Below, piece after piece: positions 16,345-24,523 of a stretch of DNA of 33,106 nucleotides. A model generated the notes under the pieces. That model had not been told where the DNA came from. It searched no databases and worked only from the letters and a program-made list of their open reading frames with translations. This DNA comes from Clostridia bacterium. Its GTDB lineage: Bacteria > Bacillota > Clostridia > TANB77 > CAG-508. How positions within the stretch are numbered: the stretch's first letter is position 1; each line of letters starts with the position of its first letter. The DNA is taken from assembly GCA_017458285.1 (NCBI GenBank), contig JAFTFU010000025.1, positions 1-33,106 of the forward strand, read 5' to 3'. The position numbers were made by a program, and so were the translations under genes.

Positions 16345-16854
16345 TTAAGCTTTTTTAGCTAGTATAATAAACAAATTCTTTCCTTCGAATTTTGGAGGTT
16401 TTTCAACTGTTGATACCTCTTTTAATTCTTCAATAAACTTATTTAATACATTTTCACCCAATTTAACATTATTTACTTCTCTTCCTCTAAATCTTACTGT
16501 TATTTTTACTTTGTTTCCGTCTTCAAGGAATTTTTTTGCATTTTTTGCTTTGAATGTAAAATCATGTTCCTCAATATTTGGTGTTATTCTTATTTCTTTT
16601 GTCTCTTGTATTTTTTGTTTTTTCTTTGCTTCTTTTTCTTTTTTTGCTTGCTCAAATTTGTATTTTCCATAATCCATTATTTTACATACTGGTGGAACTG
16701 AATTTGGTGCAACTAATACTAAGTCTAATTTCTTTTCGTAAGCCATATCTAATGCTTTGTGAAAATCAATTGTTCCTAGCTTTTCTCCGTTTTCATTTAT
16801 TAAGTTAACTTCTTTTGCTCTTATTTCCTCATTGATAGGTAAATCTTGTTTTAT
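16345..16854 (-). CDS. infC: Translation initiation factor IF-3 (probable AUA start)
   Basis: IF-3 checks start codons on the 30S subunit and blocks premature 50S joining. The N-domain begins PINEEIRAKEVNLI, and the C-domain carries KEIRITPNIEEHDFTFK and the VKITVRFRGRE block. The frame extends up to a GTG at 16869, but that GTG is part of the sequence GTGGAGGTG, which is the Shine-Dalgarno itself. The only in-frame near-cognate codon at proper spacing is ATA at 16854–16852, eight bases after GGAGG. This gives 169 residues beginning (M)KQDLPINEE, which fits homologues. Non-AUG infC starts (AUU in E. coli and Bacillus) permit IF-3 to repress itself. Confidence 0.9.
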   Translation of the reverse strand: MKQDLPINEEIRAKEVNLINENGEKLGTIDFHKALDMAYEKKLDLVLVAPNSVPPVCKIMDYGKYKFEQAKKEKEAKKKQKIQETKEIRITPNIEEHDFTFKAKNAKKFLEDGNKVKITVRFRGREVNNVKLGENVLNKFIEELKEVSTVEKPPKFEGKNLFIILAKKA

Positions 16855-16879
16855 ATAAAACACCTCCACTTATTTTCAT

Positions 16880-17037
16880 AATAAGATTTTTTCTTATTAC
16901 AACAAAAAAATTGACTTTGCTACAAGTCAATCCACATCAATAAATAAATTATATGCGCGGTACGCACACTATTATATTTAAATTTATAACCTTTTCCTAA
17001 ATGTTAAGGTGAGAAGTGGATAGCTTCTTCTTGTAAC
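16880..17037 (-). promoter_or_regulatory. infC leader with attenuator (L20-leader-like)
   Basis: The leader ends in a terminator: ATTGACTT (16931–16924 on minus) pairs with AAGTCAAT (16917–16910) followed by seven T. Further upstream, ATCCAC (17021–17016) can pair with GTGGAT (16935–16930), which overlaps the terminator's left arm by two bases, so the two folds compete. A further hairpin AATAAGA/TCTTATT (16898–16880) is next to the ribosome site. In Firmicutes, L20 binding to this leader causes termination. I infer that mechanism from position and fold, not from a covariance match. Confidence 0.75.
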
Positions 17038-17043
17038 GTTAAT

Positions 17044-17072
17044 ATTATACATTCATTTTTCTTTATTGTCAA
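17044..17072 (-). promoter_or_regulatory. Consensus promoter of the infC operon
   Basis: On minus, a perfect TTGACA (17072–17067), 17-bp spacer and perfect TATAAT (17049–17044). It predicts a start near 17037 and a leader of about 180 nt, as needed for the attenuator. Confidence 0.88.
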
Positions 17073-17182
17073 TACCCAATTTCAAATTTTTTTTTGATTT
17101 TTTTTAATTTTCCTATTGAATTTATTTAACTTTTATTATAGTATATAATGCGAAGAAATGAGATTACATAGGAGGTACTGAA

Positions 17183-18094
17183 ATGCCAAGAAAAACAAAA
17201 GAAATTAATGAAGAAAAAATTGCAGAAAAAGAAGTTGAAGCTGTTTTAAGTAAAAAAGAGGCTAAAGCAACTGCAAAAAAGGCTACTAAAACAACTTCTT
17301 CAAAAGTCAAAACTACTGGCACTTCTTCAAAAACTACAAAAACAAAAAAAACTACCAAAAGCGCAGAAGCAAAAAAAACAGTGCAAAAAATTAAAACAAA
17401 AACAACATCTTCCCAAAAAAGAGCAACAAAAAAAGATGTTAAAACCATTACAACTTCTATGCCAATGGCTGTAGAATATTATGACTTACCTTATAAATAC
17501 AATACAACTATTGTTAAAGTATTATATCAAAACCCAACAACACTTTTTGTTTATTGGGAAATTTCAGATGAAGATATAGAAAATTATAAAAAAATATATG
17601 GAGAAAACTTTTTTGAAACAACAGACCCTATATTAACAATTTATAATGATACTATGAATTATACATTTGAAATTCCAATAAATGACTATGCAAATTCTTG
17701 GTATTTTAAAATAAATGATGCAAAATGCAACTATCATGTTGAATTAGGTAGACGTACAAAAAATCATTACACGGTTCAAGAAAATTATGTATATATTACC
17801 TCTTCAAATATAATTGAAACACCAAATAATAAAATACTATTTTCTACAAACAAAAATAATAGCATTTATTTTAAAAATACAAAAAATAATTCATATAGAA
17901 AAATTGAATTACCGCAAATTATATCTAATTTAAATCTAACAAATAAGGAATTTGATTTTCCACTTATAAGAAACGTGCAAGACTTATATACACGTATTTT
18001 CCAAATAGAAGATATTGAAAGCCTTAATACTATTTCAAATCCTTCTTCTGGCAATCCATCTTCCTCAAGTGGTTTATCATCAAGATTTAATTAA
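17183..18094 (+). CDS. DUF4912 domain protein with Lys/Thr-rich N-terminus
   Basis: 303 residues. Residues 1–90 are low complexity, very rich in Lys, Thr, Ala and Ser, and probably disordered and nucleic-acid- or polymer-binding. From about residue 95 a DUF4912-type domain begins (YYDLPYKYNTTIVKVLYQNP, then TLFVYWEISDEDIENYK) and runs to about 210; such domains resemble carbohydrate-binding beta folds. The tail has low-complexity Ser/Pro. AGGAGG precedes the ATG. The branching enzyme starts 13 bp after it; DUF4912 and GH57 genes are often neighbours, so a role in alpha-glucan handling is likely but unproven. A TATAAT lies at about 17144, without a clear minus-35. Confidence 0.85.
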   Translation: MPRKTKEINEEKIAEKEVEAVLSKKEAKATAKKATKTTSSKVKTTGTSSKTTKTKKTTKSAEAKKTVQKIKTKTTSSQKRATKKDVKTITTSMPMAVEYYDLPYKYNTTIVKVLYQNPTTLFVYWEISDEDIENYKKIYGENFFETTDPILTIYNDTMNYTFEIPINDYANSWYFKINDAKCNYHVELGRRTKNHYTVQENYVYITSSNIIETPNNKILFSTNKNNSIYFKNTKNNSYRKIELPQIISNLNLTNKEFDFPLIRNVQDLYTRIFQIEDIESLNTISNPSSGNPSSSSGLSSRFN

Positions 18095-18107
18095 AAGGAG
18101 AACTAAA

Positions 18108-19694
18108 ATGCAACAAAAAAAAGGTTATGTAAGTTTTGTATTACATGCACATCTTCCATTTATACATCATCCAGAAAGTGATGACTATTTGGAAGAATCT
18201 TGGCTTTATGAAGCCATTTCAGAAACATATATACCATTACTTACAAATTTTCAAAAACTAGTAGATGAAGGAGTTAATTTTAGAATTACAATGTCTATGA
18301 CTCCTCCTTTACTTTCTATGTTAGACAATAAATTACTACAAAAGAAATACATAAATTATTTAAAAAGATTAATTGAATTATCTGAAAAAGAAATAATTAG
18401 AACTGCAAATGATACTAGATTAAATGAATTATCTAAATATTATTTTGATAGATATTCTAACGACTTACATTTATTTAAAGATGTATATAAATGTAACCTA
18501 ATTGAACAATTTAAACACTTTCAAGATTTAGGTGTATTAGAAATTATAACTTGTGGTGCTACACATGGATATTTTCCAATATTATATGTAAATGAAAAAA
18601 CAGTTAAAGCTCAAATTGCAGTTGGAGTTCAAACATATGAAAAATATTTTGGTAGAAAGCCACGTGGAATATGGCTTCCAGAATGTGGATATGTTCCAGA
18701 AGCTGACAAATATTTAAAAGAATTTGGAATAGATTATGCAATTACAGAATCTCATGGAATTTTATATGCAAACCCAACTCCAATATACGGAACATATGCA
18801 CCTATTGTTTCTCCAGATGGATTGATAGCTTTTGGAAGAGACATGGAATCTTCAAGACAGGTTTGGAGCTCAATAAACGGATATCCTGGAGACTATAATT
18901 ATAGAGAATTTTATCGTGATATAGGTTACGATGCAGATTATGACTATATAAAACCATATATAGCACATAATGGAGTTAGGGTTCATACAGGAATAAAGTA
19001 TTATAGAATTACCGGTAAATCTGAATTTAAAGATTACTATAATGTTCAATGGGCTAAAGATTCAGCAGAAAGACAAGCAGGTCACTTTTTAGATAGTAGA
19101 AATGCACAAATAGAAAACTTAAGCCCTTTTACTGCAAATCCACCAATAATCCTTTGTCCATATGATGCAGAATTATATGGTCACTGGTGGTATGAAGGAC
19201 CATATTGGCTTTATATTTTATTTAAGAAAATTTATTATGATGATTGTAACTTTGAACTTATAACACCATCTGAATATATTGATAAATATCCTGAAATGCA
19301 AGAATGTACTCCTTGCCGTTCAAGTTGGGGAGCAAATGGATATAGTGAAGTATGGCTAAACAATACAAATGACTATGTTCACAAACATTTACATGTTGCA
19401 GGAGATAGAATGGTTGAACTTGCAAACTTATTTCCTGAAAGTACCGGAATAGAAAAAGAAGCATTAAATCAATGTGCTAGAGAATTATTGCTTGCACAAA
19501 GTAGTGATTGGCTATTTATTATAACAAATGGAACGATGGTTGATTACGCAAAAAAACGTATAAAAGACCATATAGGTAGATTTACCAAACTATATTATCA
19601 AATTAAAGAGGGGAAAATTGATAAAAATTTCTTAAAAGATATTTCTATCAAGGATTGTGTATTTCCTGATATTGACTACAAAATTTATAAATAA
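18108..19694 (+). CDS. GH57 family 1,4-alpha-glucan branching enzyme
   Basis: 528 residues. GH57 branching enzymes cut an alpha-1,4 chain and re-attach it by an alpha-1,6 bond during glycogen synthesis. The fold's first strand with HAHLPFIHHPE (13–23), the catalytic nucleophile Glu192 in WLPECGY, and the acid/base Asp353 in CPYDAELYGHWW are all present at positions close to those of characterised archaeal enzymes. The start at 18108 is preceded by AAGGAG; a longer frame running into the upstream gene is not needed. No other glycogen genes are in the window. An amylase function is possible, but the motif set favours branching. Confidence 0.9.
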   Translation: MQQKKGYVSFVLHAHLPFIHHPESDDYLEESWLYEAISETYIPLLTNFQKLVDEGVNFRITMSMTPPLLSMLDNKLLQKKYINYLKRLIELSEKEIIRTANDTRLNELSKYYFDRYSNDLHLFKDVYKCNLIEQFKHFQDLGVLEIITCGATHGYFPILYVNEKTVKAQIAVGVQTYEKYFGRKPRGIWLPECGYVPEADKYLKEFGIDYAITESHGILYANPTPIYGTYAPIVSPDGLIAFGRDMESSRQVWSSINGYPGDYNYREFYRDIGYDADYDYIKPYIAHNGVRVHTGIKYYRITGKSEFKDYYNVQWAKDSAERQAGHFLDSRNAQIENLSPFTANPPIILCPYDAELYGHWWYEGPYWLYILFKKIYYDDCNFELITPSEYIDKYPEMQECTPCRSSWGANGYSEVWLNNTNDYVHKHLHVAGDRMVELANLFPESTGIEKEALNQCARELLLAQSSDWLFIITNGTMVDYAKKRIKDHIGRFTKLYYQIKEGKIDKNFLKDISIKDCVFPDIDYKIYK

Positions 19695-19732
19695 AATTCG
19701 ATTACTTGATTAATCGAATTTTTATTTTTTTG
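19694..19732 (+). terminator. Terminator after the GH57 gene
   Basis: AAATTCGATTA (19694–19704), loop CTTGAT, TAATCGAATTT (19711–19721), then a T-rich run. The stem begins at the last base of the stop codon. Transcripts would end here before ytxC unless readthrough occurs. Confidence 0.88.
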
Positions 19733-19854
19733 TACAACTTTCTAATTTATTTAATCAGAATATTATACATCATGTAGAAAGAATACTTCTACATTTTTGT
19801 ATATTGAATAAAAAATACTTTTTCGCAAATAATATTTTTATAAGGAGAGTTGTC

Positions 19855-20679
19855 ATGAAATCACTATGTATAAAAACCAATAATAAAAACAGCATAAATT
19901 ACATTTTAAGCGAATTAGAAAATCTAAAAATTGAAAATACTTATTATGTTTTAAAAGATTTCAAAAACTTTACTAACATTATAATTCACTATACTGGCGA
20001 AAATATTGATGATTTTTATTCAGAAATATCATCTGTTCTTTCTTATTTAGTTCTTGATAATTACGAAGAAACTATTTTTAAGAAAATATTATCCCAAAAT
20101 TATTTTTATTTTGATAAATTTGAGCTTGAAACTATAATATCAATTTGTTTTGAAATTTTAGACGACAATTTAGATTTTTCTATTGATGATAGATTTATAA
20201 TTTTATTTAATAGTTTTTATAATTATATTTATTATAAAAAAAAATTATTTCTAACTGGCTTTATAAATTTTAGATTAAAGAAATATTTTCTATTTTTAGA
20301 AAATATTGTGGATATTGCTGTTAATAAATATATAATTGAACGAGAATATATAGAATTTATTTCTTTATTAAAATATTATATAAATTCTAATAAAAGTACG
20401 TGTAATGTAGTGCATTTATTGTATACTTCAAGCGGTTCTTGTTTGTTCGATGAGCATAATAACTTAATTGATACCTCTAAAATAAAATTAGATTCAACTT
20501 ACTTATCTGATATATCATTTTCAGAAAATGACTATATATTAAATGCTTTATTAACACTTCTTCCACAAAAAATTATTATTCATATAGATGAACCTTATGA
20601 CGATTTTATTAATACTTTAAAATTAGTTTTTGAAAAAAGAATTATTTTTGAGAAAAAGCTACTTGGCTTTGGTAAATAA
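19855..20679 (+). CDS. ytxC: Putative sporulation protein YtxC
   Basis: 274 residues of the YtxC family, found in spore formers and of unknown biochemical role. The family-like C-terminal half has FINFRLKKYFLFLE near 142–155 and VVHLLYTSSGSCLFDEHNN near 186–204. It is rich in Phe, Tyr, Ile and Asn, with no clear membrane helix. The ATG at 19855 is chosen because AAGGAGAG lies eight bases upstream; an earlier in-frame codon at 19804 lacks a ribosome site. It is flanked by terminators, so it is probably a single-gene unit, convergent with spoIIE. Confidence 0.8.
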   Translation: MKSLCIKTNNKNSINYILSELENLKIENTYYVLKDFKNFTNIIIHYTGENIDDFYSEISSVLSYLVLDNYEETIFKKILSQNYFYFDKFELETIISICFEILDDNLDFSIDDRFIILFNSFYNYIYYKKKLFLTGFINFRLKKYFLFLENIVDIAVNKYIIEREYIEFISLLKYYINSNKSTCNVVHLLYTSSGSCLFDEHNNLIDTSKIKLDSTYLSDISFSENDYILNALLTLLPQKIIIHIDEPYDDFINTLKLVFEKRIIFEKKLLGFGK

Positions 20680-20680
20680 A

Positions 20681-20726
20681 ATTAAACTGTTGTCAAAATC
20701 TTTGATGATTCTATCAACAGTTTAAT
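20681..20726. terminator. 12-bp hairpin between convergent ytxC and spoIIE
   Basis: ATTAAACTGTTG (20681–20692) and CAACAGTTTAAT (20715–20726) are perfectly complementary. The stem begins two bases after the ytxC stop. T-rich sequence on both sides allows action in both directions. Confidence 0.8.
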
Positions 20727-20734
20727 TTATCAGA

Positions 20735-20776
20735 AAGAATTTCAACTTAAATGTTAAACAGAAATTCTTATTTTTT
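20735..20776 (+). terminator. Second hairpin after ytxC
   Basis: AAGAATTTC (20735–20743) and GAAATTCTT (20761–20769) form a perfect 9-bp stem followed on plus by ATTTTTT. It backs up the first hairpin and touches the spoIIE 3' end. Confidence 0.7.
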
Positions 20777-23225
20777 ATTTTATTTTAAATACCACAACAC
20801 TCATGTCATCTTTATTTATACCATAGTCATTGTCTATTGCTTCTTTTAAAACAATATCCGCTATTTTTTGTGGGTTTTGACTTTCAATATCTTCTAATAA
20901 ATATCTAAGCCATAATTCTTTGTTTTTATACTCAACATTTGAGTCCAAAACACCGTCGCTGCACATTAAAATTATATCTCCATGTTCTAAATCTTTGTCA
21001 TATGTTGTTAATTTTATTTCTTCTAATGCTCCAGCTGGTAAAGTTAATGTTTTTAAAATCTTTACATTTTTATTATTTTTTATGTATGATGGGCAAGCTC
21101 CATTTTTAATAAATTCAATATTTCCTTGATATAAATCAACTATTGCAATATCTAATGTTGCAAATATTTCTTCTGTTGTATTTAATATTGCTTTATTAAT
21201 TAATTCAATAGAAGTATTTTTATTAAATCCTGCTGTTAATAGCCTTTCTAACATTTTTATTGCTATTTGACTACTTTTTCTAGCTTCTGGTCCTGAACCC
21301 ATTCCATCACTTATTGCAATTAAGTTTTTTCCGTCTCTTAATCTTATATTTAATATTGAATCTCCTGAAACAGAACTTTTATTTTTTACGGCTCCCGTAA
21401 TTCCTAAATTCATTATATATTTATCTGCAGACATAAAACTTAAGTAGCTTTTGCCTTTTGTAATTTTAGTAAGCTTTTCGTTTAATTCTATTTTTTCTTG
21501 TAAAACATCTTCAAGAATTTTTTCGATTTTTTGTATATCATTATTTACAATCCCTTGTTCTACTACATTTAAATACATATCTATAAAAAATCTTTCGTTT
21601 TTATTTCTATGTACCCATAGTTCTTGAATTTCAATATCTTTTTGCTTTAAAAGCATTAGAATTTTTTCTTTTTCAACTTCATATTCTTCTTTTTCTTTTA
21701 TTTCTTCTTCAATGTTAGTTGCAATATTGGAAATTGCTTTGGAAATTTGCCCTAATTGTGCTTGCATGCTTTTTTTGCTTTCTTTTATTTTTTCATTACA
21801 TACAAAATTTGTTTTACTTACTCTAAATGATGAATTCACCTTATTTACAACTTGTCTTATATTTTCATTTAAATATGAACTTACTTTTTCATCATCACTT
21901 CCTATTATGTAATTATTAAATTTAGCAAATGTTTCTAGTAAATCTTTTCTATCTATTTCTTGTTTTTGATTTAATATGTTGTATAATTCATCTACTATTT
22001 TATTCGGAACTTTTACTAAATCGTCATATAACATATTGTCTGGAATTGTATCTAATTCATTTAATAATTCTGAAATAAATAAATTCTTGTTTTGTTCTAT
22101 TACATCCTGACTATTTGTTAATTCTTCAATTTCTTTATTATATGTATTTGCCATATTTTCAATGGTTTCTGAAACTATATTTAATTTTTCAGCTGTATTT
22201 TTTCCTGTAACTAAGGTTTTATTATTAAATGCAGGTAAATATTTTGAATGCCCAATAAATTCTTCTATATCAATATTTATTTTATTTGGTACTGCAAATA
22301 ATGCAATTGCTGCAATTAATATTTCTTTTAAAATTTGTGTATCTATGCTTGTCCCATTTGTTATGTATGCTAAAATTCCATTTCCTACAATAAATCCAAC
22401 TATAACTCCTGGTCTACCAAATTTATTTAATGCTCCTGCTATCATTCCCGAAATTGCAAATGCTGCTACAACACTTGGTTCATATTCCGCAATTATACCT
22501 AACATTGCTCCTATTGTAACACCTGAGGTTGTCCCAATTAATATTCCATTTTTCCACCCTAATATTAATACAATTAATATGCTTAAAATGTTTCTTATTG
22601 AAAACCCAAGTATTTGAGCATTTCCAAATCCAGCAACTGCTATTGCTAAAACCAAACTTGCTCCCATCACTTCTTCTAATGAAAAAGCTTTTTTTACATT
22701 CATTTCATCAAGAACATTTAGTGAATTTACAAAGATTTTATAGAATATTACAACAATTATTGCATTCGTTATATTTACTATCAAATTATATATTGTAAAT
22801 GCCCCTAGAACATATCTAAAAAATGAAACTACTAACACACTAAAAAATACTCTTTTACTTAATTTTAGCTTCTCATTTTTTATTTCTTCATTGTATTTTG
22901 GTCTTTTTATTAAAAATGTAGCCATTAATACTAGTGTTGTTAAAATATAATTTACTCCACCTGCTGCTCCAAATCCTATAATATTTCCTATTATTGAAAT
23001 TATTATTATTCCGAATACTGGAATTTCCGATGCTAAACAAGCCGCTATTAATGCTAAACTAAATGGAGATACCTCTCCTCCCAAACCTATTATTGATACT
23101 AAAAACGTTATTACATATAAAACTACCTTTTTTACTGTTATTACATTTTTAAATACATTTACTACGTTGTCTATCTTTTCTTTATTACTTTGTGTAATTT
23201 CTTCATATTGCACATTTTGAAACAT
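20775..23225 (-). CDS. spoIIE: Stage II sporulation protein E (PP2C phosphatase)
   Basis: 816 residues. SpoIIE dephosphorylates SpoIIAA at the asymmetric septum, which frees sigma-F in the forespore. The N-terminal third has about ten membrane segments. A coiled central domain (about 330–590) is followed by the PP2C domain, with the metal motif ISDGMGSGPEARKSS near 638–652, ILMCSDGVLD near 752–761, and the closing NKDDMSVVVFKI. The ATG at 23225 is preferred over a GTG nine bases earlier because AGAGGTGG then sits five bases upstream. It is divergent from tetR, with the palindromic element in between. Confidence 0.95.
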   Translation of the reverse strand: MFQNVQYEEITQSNKEKIDNVVNVFKNVITVKKVVLYVITFLVSIIGLGGEVSPFSLALIAACLASEIPVFGIIIISIIGNIIGFGAAGGVNYILTTLVLMATFLIKRPKYNEEIKNEKLKLSKRVFFSVLVVSFFRYVLGAFTIYNLIVNITNAIIVVIFYKIFVNSLNVLDEMNVKKAFSLEEVMGASLVLAIAVAGFGNAQILGFSIRNILSILIVLILGWKNGILIGTTSGVTIGAMLGIIAEYEPSVVAAFAISGMIAGALNKFGRPGVIVGFIVGNGILAYITNGTSIDTQILKEILIAAIALFAVPNKINIDIEEFIGHSKYLPAFNNKTLVTGKNTAEKLNIVSETIENMANTYNKEIEELTNSQDVIEQNKNLFISELLNELDTIPDNMLYDDLVKVPNKIVDELYNILNQKQEIDRKDLLETFAKFNNYIIGSDDEKVSSYLNENIRQVVNKVNSSFRVSKTNFVCNEKIKESKKSMQAQLGQISKAISNIATNIEEEIKEKEEYEVEKEKILMLLKQKDIEIQELWVHRNKNERFFIDMYLNVVEQGIVNNDIQKIEKILEDVLQEKIELNEKLTKITKGKSYLSFMSADKYIMNLGITGAVKNKSSVSGDSILNIRLRDGKNLIAISDGMGSGPEARKSSQIAIKMLERLLTAGFNKNTSIELINKAILNTTEEIFATLDIAIVDLYQGNIEFIKNGACPSYIKNNKNVKILKTLTLPAGALEEIKLTTYDKDLEHGDIILMCSDGVLDSNVEYKNKELWLRYLLEDIESQNPQKIADIVLKEAIDNDYGINKDDMSVVVFKIK

Positions 23226-23475
23226 CCTTACCACCTCTATTTATTTTAATTTTTTTACTTTCTTTAGTATAAAAAAATTAATTATTTATTGGTAACATTT
23301 TAATATTTTTATTTTGATTTTTTTGTCTATTTTAGTACCTAAAACTTAAAAACTTTTTTGCATTTTATGATATTATAAATTCGTTTTTTTTAATTTTAGA
23401 CAAATTGCTTTGCTTATTTTATTATATATTGGCAAAAAAGGCAAGGTATTAGCGAAATTTTTATTTAAAAATTTA
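23226..23475. other. AT-rich upstream region of spoIIE
   Basis: About 250 bp without a gene. TATACT and TTACCA with an 18-bp spacer are a weak promoter candidate on minus. I found no exact Spo0A box (TGTCGAA) here, although spoIIE is Spo0A-controlled in Bacillus. Nothing else stands out before the palindromic element. Confidence 0.5.
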
Positions 23476-23645
23476 AATCTTTTGTTGCTACTTAAGCAGT
23501 ACTACATAAAAAGTCCGCGTCAGCGATACTTATAATAAAAATGCTTTGGTGGTACCGGTACAGGGGCGTATCAAAGTATTTTTATTATAAGTATTGAGGT
23601 TAAACAGGACTACCTATTTTAATGCTTAAGCAGCAACAAAAGATT
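23476..23645. repeat. Structured palindromic element, copy 2
   Basis: The 100-bp core at 23512–23611 starts AGTCC and ends GGACT and matches copy 1 at 87 of 100 positions, with an identical 10-bp palindrome GTACCGGTAC (23552–23561) in the apical loop. Outer arms are longer than in copy 1: AATCTTTTGTTGCT (23476–23489) is the perfect complement of 23632–23645, and after one mismatch CTTAAGCA (23491–23498) pairs with TGCTTAAG (23623–23630). Both copies share TTGTTGCTA at the outer left arm. The right end touches the tetR minus-35. No clear target-site duplication is visible. Confidence 0.88.
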
Positions 23646-23672
23646 GACTTTGGCTCAATTTATTATTATAAT
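23644..23672 (+). promoter_or_regulatory. Promoter of tetR, abutting the palindromic element
   Basis: TTGACT (23644–23649), 17-bp spacer, TATAAT (23667–23672). The first two bases of the minus-35 are the last two of the element's right arm. Transcription would start near 23679, with a very short leader. Confidence 0.75.
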
Positions 23673-23692
23673 ATATTGTGAGGAGATTATAT

Positions 23693-24289
23693 ATGAGTGA
23701 AAATGAAGTAAGAGAACCTATTCAAAAACGTTCAATAGAAAAAAAAGAAAAAATAATCCAAAAGGGATTTGAATTGATTTGTAAAAAAGGATATTATAAT
23801 ACAAATACTGCTGAAATTGCCAAATTTGCGGGTGTTTCAACTGGTATTATATATAATTATTTTAAAGATAAACACGATATTTTAATTGAAGGTGTAAAGA
23901 AATATGCAAGTGATATTTTTTATCCAATGATAAATGTTGCAGACGAAAAGTTTGAGAAAAAAGACTTTGAAAAAGTTTTAAGAAACATGATTTCTAATTA
24001 TATTAAAAATCATAAATTATCTCAAAGTGCTCATGAAGAATTAATCTCAATGGCTCATTCCGATAAAGAAATTGAAGAATTTTTTCATCATCATGAAATG
24101 GAAGTGACAAAAAATATTACGCGTATTTTAATTCGAAATGGATTTTCCAAAGAAAATTTGACCGAAAAAGTTCACATTGCACTTGGATTAATTGACAATT
24201 TGTGCCACGAAATTGTTTATCACAAACATAAAGAACTTGATTATAAACTTATGACCGACATAGTTATAAATACTATATTAAAATTATAA
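23693..24289 (+). CDS. TetR/AcrR-family transcriptional regulator
   Basis: 198 residues. The N-terminal helix-turn-helix is clear (TAEIAKFAGVSTGIIYNYFK, about 39–58), and the rest is a helical ligand-binding and dimer domain. The ATG at 23693 is chosen because AGGAG lies seven bases upstream; an earlier in-frame GTG overlaps that ribosome site. No adjacent transporter or enzyme suggests a ligand: spoIIE is divergent and phosphoglucomutase convergent. Its promoter is directly next to palindromic element copy 2. The target genes cannot be inferred. Confidence 0.9.
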   Translation: MSENEVREPIQKRSIEKKEKIIQKGFELICKKGYYNTNTAEIAKFAGVSTGIIYNYFKDKHDILIEGVKKYASDIFYPMINVADEKFEKKDFEKVLRNMISNYIKNHKLSQSAHEELISMAHSDKEIEEFFHHHEMEVTKNITRILIRNGFSKENLTEKVHIALGLIDNLCHEIVYHKHKELDYKLMTDIVINTILKL

Positions 24290-24340
24290 AATATAAATTA
24301 TAAAATATAAATTATAAATTCTAAATTCAGAACATGTTTA

Positions 24341-24401
24341 AAAAAAGACTTTTTAGCTTATTTCGAACAAATTTGAGTTCACTTAAGCTTAAGTCTTTTT
24401 T
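24341..24401 (+). terminator. Terminator of tetR
   Basis: AAAAAAGACTT (24341–24351) and AAGTCTTTTTT (24391–24401) are perfectly complementary, with a long loop and T-rich exit. Short A/T repeats (ATATAAATTATAAA-like) lie between the stop codon and the stem. Confidence 0.75.
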
Positions 24402-24407
24402 ATTTTT

Positions 24408-24520
24408 AACATTTCTTCTGTTTGTCTTTCCTTTTAAACCGGCACAAAATGTGTTTTTTTATTTTAACATATTCTATCAGTTTATCTTTTTTCTAAACCG
24501 ACTCAAAATGAATATTTTTT
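24408..24520. repeat. Two diverged terminator-like repeats between tetR and pgm
   Basis: Units start with AACAT at 24408 and 24466, a 58-bp period. Unit 1 reads AACATTT … CCGGCACAAAATGTG then a T-run; unit 2 is AACATATTCTATCAG … CCGACTCAAAATGA then a T-run. Both have the same frame as the 63-bp repeats at 5696–5871 (AACATTTT … CTGG[C/T]ACAAAATGTT, T-run). Both sets fill gaps between convergent genes. Unit 2 ends a few bases before the phosphoglucomutase stop codon. Confidence 0.7.
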
Positions 24521-24523
24521 TAT

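Noticed and set aside
16855..16869. GTG start for infC giving 174 residues.
   Set aside because: The GTG belongs to the GTGGAGGTG Shine-Dalgarno, so it cannot serve as its own start codon.
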